Positions 1 through 4,771 of a stretch of DNA of 11,271 nucleotides are shown in pieces. Every line of letters begins with the position of its first letter. Position 1 is the first letter of the stretch. This stretch comes from Bacillota bacterium. GTDB lineage: Bacteria; Bacillota; Clostridia; Oscillospirales; Acutalibacteraceae. The position numbers and the translations under genes were made by a program. The stretch lies in the NCBI GenBank assembly GCA_023460155.1, contig JAEWRF010000234.1, positions 1-11,271 on the forward strand, given 5' to 3'. Under the pieces are notes generated by a model that saw only the letters and a program-made list of their open reading frames with translations, ran no database searches and was not told the DNA's origin.

Positions 1-12
1 GCGTAGTTCTTA

Positions 13-1008
13 CTATTCTTGTAAATTAAGTATATCTCCTAAACAAATGTATGTATGAATAATACATTGTGCGGCCTCTTGCTTTGAAATAGCTGCATGA
101 ACTCCTTTACACTGTAAGTTGTTAAGATTTTCAATCCAATCCAAAGTGTAAAGTATATTGCTACCTACCACGCTATTAGAAACCGCTTTATCTTGAAGCA
201 CTTCGATTACAGCGGAAATCTTGTTAATATAATGGTCGCCACTAATATCAATTTCTTTGCCAGATTTAGTTTTATATTTCTCTTCGGAGTATTCAGGAAA
301 ATATTTATTGAACAATTCCGTTGCTGTATTTTCAAAAAGTCTTCTACAGGTTGTAAGCGCCTGCGAAAATAGTTCAGGATTATCAGAATTGATTTTGTCT
401 TCTATTGCTTTCAGTTGATGAATGGTTTGTGATGAAAGCTTAGTAAAATAATTATCTACGCTTGCTCTGTAGGCAGAAAAAACATTTTGTGCCGCATTGC
501 CAAAAGCTAATTCAATATTTTTTTGTAAAGCATAATTATAGTATTGGGATTGTAAAATAGATAACCTTTTTCTATCTTGTGATATTTCCGTAAGAACGTT
601 TTGAGTTGATTTAGCAACGGTTGCTGTCAAGTTATTCATAGCCAAAAGAGCATATTGACCTGAAACAGATGCCCCCTGTGTAGTAAAATTACTTATCGCC
701 TGTTGCTTGCCAGTAATACTTTCTTCAAGTTCTGATGCCAACGATAAAAAAATTTTATTTTCTCCATCTTCCATATATCCTCGTCCATTATTGTATCCAA
801 TTTTCCAAGCATCTAATGGAATAAAACCTTTTGCATCTTTTGGATACCCACCATATTCATATTCAAGCCATTTTATAGCCTCTATATCATCTAATAATCT
901 AGCAATTCTAAGACATTGCAAAAGTGCTGAGGATGTAGATATTGTCGTATTTTCAACACCTTCAAGTACACGTTCGCTTGTCGCAAGTGCTTGTTCTATC
1001 TTATTCAT
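13..1008 (-). CDS. AbiTii-domain protein, putative abortive-infection / phage-defence factor
   Basis: The 331-residue product is mostly helical and has no signal peptide, so it is probably cytoplasmic. Near the N-terminus (about residues 27-57) lies a pattern with LRIARLLDD, WLEYEYGGYP, which resembles the AbiTii domain found at the N-terminus of many abortive-infection proteins. The C-terminal third (about 215-328) has CRRLFENTA, then KGVHAAIS followed by an EAAQCIIHTY helix. This is reminiscent of the C-terminal helical, possibly HEPN-like, part of Abi proteins. The start is the ATG at 1006-1008: a GAGGAGGAG ribosome site (1015-1023) sits six bases upstream, a better fit than the adjacent TTG. 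The gene is strikingly AT-rich compared with everything to its right, which suggests horizontal transfer. It has its own promoter and no visible partner. The family call is from memory of the motif; the toxin or effector activity is not shown. Confidence 0.6.
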   Translation of the reverse strand: MNKIEQALATSERVLEGVENTTISTSSALLQCLRIARLLDDIEAIKWLEYEYGGYPKDAKGFIPLDAWKIGYNNGRGYMEDGENKIFLSLASELEESITGKQQAISNFTTQGASVSGQYALLAMNNLTATVAKSTQNVLTEISQDRKRLSILQSQYYNYALQKNIELAFGNAAQNVFSAYRASVDNYFTKLSSQTIHQLKAIEDKINSDNPELFSQALTTCRRLFENTATELFNKYFPEYSEEKYKTKSGKEIDISGDHYINKISAVIEVLQDKAVSNSVVGSNILYTLDWIENLNNLQCKGVHAAISKQEAAQCIIHTYICLGDILNLQE

Positions 1009-1038
1009 CAAAATCTCCTCCTCAGCAGTTTAAATACA

Positions 1039-1067
1039 ATTATAATTCCATATTTACCCAAATTCAA
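1039..1067 (-). promoter_or_regulatory. Sigma-A-type promoter of the AbiTii-domain gene
   Basis: On the minus strand TTGAAT (1067-1062) and a perfect TATAAT (1044-1039) are separated by 17 bp. They sit about 30 bp before the start codon, leaving a short leader that contains the GAGGAGGAG ribosome site. The acquired gene therefore appears to be transcribed on its own. Confidence 0.65.
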
Positions 1068-1110
1068 CGTACAATGAAAATAATATTGTTTTAGAACATT
1101 GCCATACAGG

Positions 1111-1210
1111 GCAAAAAAGATCTGGAGTAGTCTGAAAACCGTCCCGCCGAACAAATCTTAATTTTTCCGCCATTTTAAACGGCGGGCCTTTGACCGCAGG
1201 CTCGGCCTGC
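1111..1210 (-). repeat. Structured tandem element, distal degraded copy
   Basis: This is the second copy, in the direction of aldolase transcription, of a unit of about 98 bp. Read on the plus strand it starts with GCAAAAAA and ends with the inverted repeat GCAGGC-TCG-GCCTGC (1196-1210). It also keeps CCGCC/GGCGG (1167-1171 with 1181-1185, 9-nt loop). The region matching the terminator hairpin of the other copy (about 1119-1143) is recognisable but has lost several pairs. Confidence 0.6.
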
Positions 1211-1307
1211 AAAAAAAGCGGGAGCAGTCCGAAGACTGTCCCGCTTAATAAATCTAAACTTTTCCGCCAAGCTGAACGGCGGGCCCTTGCATGCAAACTC
1301 AGTTTGC
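1209..1307 (-). repeat. Structured tandem element, proximal intact copy
   Basis: This copy begins one base after the aldolase stop codon. On the plus strand the order is A-tract, strong hairpin (1218-1244), CCGCC/GGCGG hairpin (1264-1268 with 1278-1282, 9-nt loop), and the inverted repeat GCAAAC-TCA-GTTTGC (1293-1307). The last hairpin matches in position the GCAGGC-TCG-GCCTGC hairpin of the other copy. Two stem pairs have changed from G-C to A-T on both sides, so pairing is preserved. Confidence 0.6.
1211..1245 (-). terminator. Intrinsic terminator of the aldolase gene
   Basis: GCGGGA (1218-1223) pairs with TCCCGC (1239-1244), and CAGTC (1225-1229) pairs with GACTG (1234-1238). There is one bulged G and a four-base CGAA loop (UUCG when read on the minus strand). 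On the minus strand the stem is followed by seven Ts (1217-1211). It lies about 65 bp past the aldolase stop and forms part of the tandem element. Confidence 0.85.
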
Positions 1308-1308
1308 C

Positions 1309-2247
1309 TTAGGCTTTGCCTGCGCAGCCGAGAACGGTGTTGATCTTGTGCTCAACGATATCCTTAATCGCCTGACGTGCGTCGCCGAGGTACTGGCGCG
1401 GGTCGAAGTGATCCGGATACTCGACGAAGTGCTTGCGGACGCTGGCGGTCATGGCAAGACGGAGGTCGGAGTCGACGTTGATCTTGCAGACGGCCATCTT
1501 TGCGGCCTCGCGGAGCATCTCTTCCGGAATGCCGATGGCGTCGGGCATCTTGCCGCCGAACTCGTTGACCATTTTCACGAATTCCTGCGGAACGGAGGAA
1601 GCGCCGTGCAGCACGATCGGGAAACCGGGCAGACGGTCGGAGACTTCCTTGAGGATGTCGAACCGGAGCTGCGGGTGCTGGCCGGGTTTAAACTTGTATG
1701 CGCCGTGGCTGGTGCCGATGGCGATGGCAAGGGAGTCGACGCCCGTCTTGGTGACGAAATCCTGAACCTCGCCCGGGTCGGTGAACTGGGCCTTGTCCGC
1801 GTCCACGCTGACGGCGTCTTCGATTCCGGCGAGCTTGCCGAGTTCGGCCTCGACGGTCACGTTGTACTTGTGCGCATATTCCACCACTTTGCGGGCCTCT
1901 TCGATGTTCTGCTCGTAGGGCTTCGCGGAGCCGTCGAACATAACCGAGGTGAATCCTCCGTCGATGCAGTCCTTGCAGACTTCATAGGAAGCGCCGTGAT
2001 CCAGATGCAGAACGATCGGGATCTCCGGATGCTCCGCAACGGCAGCTTCCACCAGTTTGATCAGGTAGGTGTGGGAAGCATATTTGCGCGCGCCCGCGGA
2101 AGCCTGAAGAATCACCGGCGCCTTAAGCTCTGCCGCCGCCTCGGTGATGCCCTGCACGATCTCCATGTTGTTGACGTTGAAAGCGCCGATCGCGTAGCCG
2201 CCCGCATACGCTTTTTTGAACATGTCTTTTGTATTGACCAATGCCAT
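1309..2247 (-). CDS. fba: Class II fructose-1,6-bisphosphate aldolase
   Basis: This zinc-dependent enzyme of glycolysis and gluconeogenesis cleaves fructose 1,6-bisphosphate to glyceraldehyde 3-phosphate and dihydroxyacetone phosphate in the cytoplasm. The 312 residues are full length for the family. LHLDHG carries the catalytic Asp83 and metal ligand His84. VEAELG (132-137), GTSHG (His181) and VLHGASS (His214) supply the other metal-binding residues. INVDSDLR (256-263) forms the phosphate-binding segment. The ATG at 2245-2247 is preceded by TTAGGAGTG at good spacing. A perfect TATAAT lies about 35 bp upstream, so it has its own promoter despite lying downstream of the glycosylase gene in the same orientation. 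A 14-bp palindrome at the predicted transcription start suggests repression or induction by a DNA-binding protein. Transcription should end at the hairpin at 1211-1245. Confidence 0.95.
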   Translation of the reverse strand: MALVNTKDMFKKAYAGGYAIGAFNVNNMEIVQGITEAAAELKAPVILQASAGARKYASHTYLIKLVEAAVAEHPEIPIVLHLDHGASYEVCKDCIDGGFTSVMFDGSAKPYEQNIEEARKVVEYAHKYNVTVEAELGKLAGIEDAVSVDADKAQFTDPGEVQDFVTKTGVDSLAIAIGTSHGAYKFKPGQHPQLRFDILKEVSDRLPGFPIVLHGASSVPQEFVKMVNEFGGKMPDAIGIPEEMLREAAKMAVCKINVDSDLRLAMTASVRKHFVEYPDHFDPRQYLGDARQAIKDIVEHKINTVLGCAGKA

Positions 2248-2261
2248 CGTTTGTCACTCCT

Positions 2262-2275
2262 AAAATACGTATTTT
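2262..2275. promoter_or_regulatory. Perfect palindrome AAAATACGTATTTT, candidate operator of fba
   Basis: This exact 14-bp palindrome lies between the -10 box (2286-2281) and the ribosome site (about 2255-2261). It covers the expected transcription start of the aldolase gene. A symmetric AT-rich site here is the usual position for a repressor operator. The regulator cannot be named from the sequence. Confidence 0.45.
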
Positions 2276-2280
2276 TCCTT

Positions 2281-2309
2281 ATTATACCCCACACGAGGGA
2301 AAAGATAAA
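2281..2309 (-). promoter_or_regulatory. Promoter of fba (perfect -10, weak -35)
   Basis: TATAAT is present on the minus strand (2286-2281). At 17 bp spacing the -35 hexamer reads TTTATC, a poor match, so activation or a strong context may be needed. A TTGTTAA half-site lies just upstream at 2316-2322. Confidence 0.55.
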
Positions 2310-2353
2310 GAAGGATTGTTAAAATATTGTTGAATTTTGTCCGGACGGAAGAA

Positions 2354-3127
2354 TCAGCGGAACAGCTCCGGATGGTTCCGGCTGTAGTGGAACAGGTACT
2401 GCTGAGCGATTCCGGCATAAGGGCCGAACGATTCCGGCGGCCTCCCGGGGAAGAGCACGGTCATCGCCCGCTTCATCCACACGTCCATCGGGAACGCATC
2501 CAGCCGGTGCAGACCATACAGGAGCGCGCAGTCCGCCACCTTCGGGCCGACGCCCGGAAGCTTCATCAGCTCCGCCCGGGCCTCAGGGATCGGCAGGCCG
2601 CGCACTTCTTCGAGCCGGACCGAGCCCGAGGCGACTTCCCGGGCTGACCCGACCAGATATTCCGCCCGGTAGCCGAACCCCAGCCGCCGCAGATCCTCCG
2701 GCCGAAGCTCCGCCAGCACCTCCGGCCGCGGGAACGCCGAGAAGCCGCCGCCGCAGGGCTCGCCGTATTCCCGGCAGAGCCGCGCCACCATCCCTTTGAT
2801 GCGCTTGATGTTGTTGCACTGCGAAAGAAGGAACGAGCCGAGCGCCTCCCACGGATCCTGCCGCAGAATGCGGATTTCCGGCGCGTAGCGCGCCGCCTCG
2901 CGGAGCACCGGGTCCATCGCGCCGAATTCTTCCCGGAGCTTTTCGTAATCCGTGCCCATGTCGAAATAGTCGCGCCAGAATCCCCCGCCGAGAATTTCCG
3001 GCAGGTTCTCCCGCGTGATGCGCAGGAAATTCCCGCCCGCCGCGCCTTCCCACGCCCCGTCCGGCGTTTTTTCCCAGCGGAAGCACTGGCCGCAGTCCAG
3101 CGTCTGGCCCAGCGAATCAAAATCCAA
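2354..3127 (-). CDS. ogg: 8-oxoguanine DNA glycosylase/AP lyase (OGG1-type, HhH-GPD)
   Basis: This base-excision repair enzyme removes oxidised guanine from DNA and nicks the abasic site. The N-terminal domain shows LDCGQCFRW (10-18), as in OGG1. SQCNNIKRIKGMVARLC (102-118) matches the OGG1 segment that inserts Asn into the helix. The helix-hairpin-helix GPD module reads LPGVGPKVADC, with catalytic Lys196, then FPMDVWMKR with Asp215. The 257-residue protein lacks part of the leading beta-strand region seen in longer homologues. The start is TTG (3125-3127): AAGGAGG (3142-3136) sits eight bases upstream, an in-frame TGA lies just further up, and there is no ATG or GTG between. It appears to be transcribed from a promoter near 3290-3318. 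No terminator was found before fba, so read-through into fba is possible. Confidence 0.93.
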   Translation of the reverse strand: MDFDSLGQTLDCGQCFRWEKTPDGAWEGAAGGNFLRITRENLPEILGGGFWRDYFDMGTDYEKLREEFGAMDPVLREAARYAPEIRILRQDPWEALGSFLLSQCNNIKRIKGMVARLCREYGEPCGGGFSAFPRPEVLAELRPEDLRRLGFGYRAEYLVGSAREVASGSVRLEEVRGLPIPEARAELMKLPGVGPKVADCALLYGLHRLDAFPMDVWMKRAMTVLFPGRPPESFGPYAGIAQQYLFHYSRNHPELFR

Positions 3128-3159
3128 GCGGCTTCCCTCCTTCCGTTTTCAGTAAGCTG

Positions 3160-3176
3160 TTCTTAATATGTAAGAA
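3160..3176. promoter_or_regulatory. Inverted repeat TTCTTA-N5-TAAGAA upstream of ogg
   Basis: A 6-bp perfect inverted repeat with a 5-bp spacer lies within the presumed ogg leader. A second small palindrome, TTGTC-A-GACAA, lies at 3184-3194. Either may be an operator or an RNA stem. Nothing in the sequence identifies a regulator. Confidence 0.25.
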
Positions 3177-3289
3177 GCGTTTTTTGTCAGACAAGGCGAA
3201 AAACACAATGTCTGCCGTATTCCGAGTATTTTCAACGCGGTATGACGGAAAAGCGGTCGGCGCTGCAAGCGGCGGCAACCGTTTCTTCT

Positions 3290-3318
3290 ATTATAACAAA
3301 GCCTTCGCCCTTTCTCAA
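3290..3318 (-). promoter_or_regulatory. Sigma-A promoter, probably of ogg
   Basis: On the minus strand TTGAGA (3318-3313) and TATAAT (3295-3290) have an ideal 17-bp spacer. This is the best -35/-10 pair in the window. Transcription would start near 3283 and run to the ogg start at 3127, giving a leader of about 155 nt with no convincing ORF. Confidence 0.65.
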
Positions 3319-3319
3319 C

Positions 3320-3800
3320 CGCACGGCGGAATACAAACAGTTATGCCGCGTTCTCCGCCGTGGTTTACATAACCGTTTATGCAGTCCGGCGCATGCAGTC
3401 GGACAGGCTCGCTGCAACCCGAGTTTTCAACATTTTCCACAGGGTTTTCCACCGTTTAGTGGAAGGTATTCCACAGGATTATGTCAACCGATGCAAATAC
3501 GACCGGTATAAACGGCCTGCAGAGCGGAAAATTGGATGTATATTCCTTCACTGGAAAAATGTGTACATCCTTCCGGATGGCGTGCAGGTTCGGGCGGGAA
3601 TGCCTGCAAATAGCGAAGCATCCCGCCTGTATGCGCCCAAATTCTGCAGGCTTGGCCGATCCGTTCTGCACGGCGCCCGTTCGGCAACCCCTTTTCTTCG
3701 GTCCGCGGCTTTTCAAAGGCCCGTCGGCCGTATATTTCCTCAGCCGGTAAATTGTTACGGAAAACTTACTTCTTTCCATCCTATTTTGGAGAAAATTGTG
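3320..3800. other. Non-coding intergenic region with TTCCAC boxes and nested inverted repeats
   Basis: No convincing gene is present; the ORFs here overlap in several frames and look unlike proteins. Visible structure: TTTTCCACA (3433-3441), TTTTCCACC (3445-3453), inverted GTGGAA (3459-3464) and TATTCCACA (3467-3475). GTCCG/CGGAC repeats lie around 3384-3403. GGATGTA/TACATCC (3534-3540 with 3564-3570) encloses TTCC/GGAA (3543-3546 with 3553-3556). A GCGGG-ATGC / GCAT-CCCGC hairpin lies around 3594-3625. The region may hold regulatory sites, a structured RNA or a decayed gene. Confidence 0.4.
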
Positions 3801-3807
3801 TTATAAT
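3799..3807 (+). promoter_or_regulatory. Extended -10 promoter of the rlmB operon
   Basis: TGTTATAAT (3799-3807) is a perfect TATAAT with the TGn extension. No good -35 hexamer is present at 16-18 bp, which extended -10 promoters can tolerate. The start would be near 3814, giving a leader of about 165 nt before rlmB. Confidence 0.55.
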
Positions 3808-3853
3808 AACCTCACGCCGTATCCCGAAACAGAGCGGGCAGAACCAGGAGAAC

Positions 3854-3916
3854 ATGGAGGGCTGCTGCCGGGTCGGGAACCAAAAGAAAAATAGCGGTGG
3901 AAAACCGGCATGTTGA
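3854..3916 (+). CDS. Possible 20-codon upstream ORF in the rlmB leader
   Basis: ATG at 3854 opens a 20-codon frame ending at TGA 3914-3916, reading MEGCCRVGNQKKNSGGKPAC. An AGGAG lies just before it, but only three bases from the ATG, which is too close for efficient initiation. It has three Cys codons, including an adjacent pair near the start. It may be a leader peptide or chance. Confidence 0.15.
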   Translation: MEGCCRVGNQKKNSGGKPAC

Positions 3917-3977
3917 AAATTTATTCGGCAAAATTCCGTAAAATTTGAGGATAGAAAATTATTTGGAGGAGCTTTTC

Positions 3978-4751
3978 ATGGCGGATTACGAGGAACAGAA
4001 GCAGCAGATGAACGGCATTGTGGCAGGGCGGAACGCCGTGGCCGAAGCGCTGAAAAGCGGCCGCCCGATCGACAGCCTCTACATCACGCGGGGCGAGCAT
4101 TCCGGCAGCCTCGGCGCGCTGATCGCCCAGGCGAAGCGCCTCGGCGCGGCCGTCAAGGAGGCCGACCCCAAAAAGCTGGATCATCTCTGCGGCGGTGCGG
4201 CCCATCAGGGTGTGGTCGCGGTCGCGGCGGAAAAAGAATATTCCACAGTGGAAGACATGCTCCGCCTCGCGGAGGAGCGGGGGGAGCCCCCCTTCCTCAT
4301 CGTTGCGGATGGACTCGAGGATCCGCACAACCTCGGCGCGGTGCTTCGCGTGGCCGAATGCTCGGGCGCGCACGGGGTCATCATCCCCAAGCGGCGCAGC
4401 GTCGGGCTCACGTGGGCCGTCGGCAAGGCAAGCGCGGGCGCGCTGGAATACGTTCCGGTCGCGCGCGTGACGAATCTCGCTTCCACGCTGGACGACCTGA
4501 AAAGCCGCGGGGTCTGGATCTACGCCGCCGACATGGACGGCCAGAGCTGGTGCGGCCTCGACTACAAGGGCCCAATGGCGGTCGTCATCGGCTCCGAGGG
4601 CTTCGGCGTCGGAAGACTTCTCAGGGAAAAATCAGATTTTGTGATATCTCTGCCAATGAAGGGTAAAATAAACTCGCTGAACGCTTCCGTTGCCTGCGGA
4701 ATCATCTGCTATGAAATTGCGCGGCAGCGGGGCGGTATTCCGGCAAAATAA
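3978..4751 (+). CDS. rlmB: 23S rRNA (guanosine-2'-O-)-methyltransferase RlmB / TrmH-family SPOUT enzyme
   Basis: This SAM-dependent enzyme methylates a ribose in RNA, most likely 23S rRNA guanosine as in RlmB. The 257-residue product has an N-terminal substrate-binding domain (about 12-95) opening with GIVAGRNAVAEAL. The SPOUT trefoil-knot domain follows. Motif 1 is DGLEDPHNLGAVLR, with Asn118 and Arg124. Motif 2 is IGSEGFGVGRL (Glu207). Motif 3 is SLPMKGKINSLNASVA (224-239). The ATG at 3978 is chosen because GGAGGAG (3965-3971) sits six bases upstream; an in-frame TTG at 3945 would place that site inside the gene. It is the first gene of a plus-strand operon, with 20 bp to the next start. 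Other TrmH-family rRNA or tRNA targets cannot be excluded. Confidence 0.92.
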   Translation: MADYEEQKQQMNGIVAGRNAVAEALKSGRPIDSLYITRGEHSGSLGALIAQAKRLGAAVKEADPKKLDHLCGGAAHQGVVAVAAEKEYSTVEDMLRLAEERGEPPFLIVADGLEDPHNLGAVLRVAECSGAHGVIIPKRRSVGLTWAVGKASAGALEYVPVARVTNLASTLDDLKSRGVWIYAADMDGQSWCGLDYKGPMAVVIGSEGFGVGRLLREKSDFVISLPMKGKINSLNASVACGIICYEIARQRGGIPAK

Positions 4752-4771
4752 CACGAAAGAGCGGATCGCTT

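Noticed and set aside
1111..1307. CRISPR or insertion-sequence ends
   Set aside because: There are only two diverged adjacent copies with no spacers, no transposase and no target duplication. The structure fits hairpin elements with a terminator.
1291..2322. 343-codon open frame on the plus strand
   Set aside because: It is antisense to the fba gene, whose protein is unmistakable. The translation is a low-information shadow with no ribosome site.
2316..2334. Rex redox-repressor site upstream of fba
   Set aside because: TTGTTAA is present, but the second half reads TTGTTGAA rather than TTAACAA, so only a half-site exists.
3433..3475. Chromosomal replication origin
   Set aside because: The DnaA-like boxes are few, there is no adjacent AT-rich unwinding region, and dnaA/dnaN are not nearby.
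3360..3806. 148-codon open frame on the plus strand in the intergenic region
   Set aside because: No convincing ribosome site, no recognisable motif, overlapping frames of similar length, and it runs into the rlmB promoter.
3814..3977. T-box or other known riboswitch in the rlmB leader
   Set aside because: No T-box sequence, specifier stem or terminator/antiterminator could be recognised.
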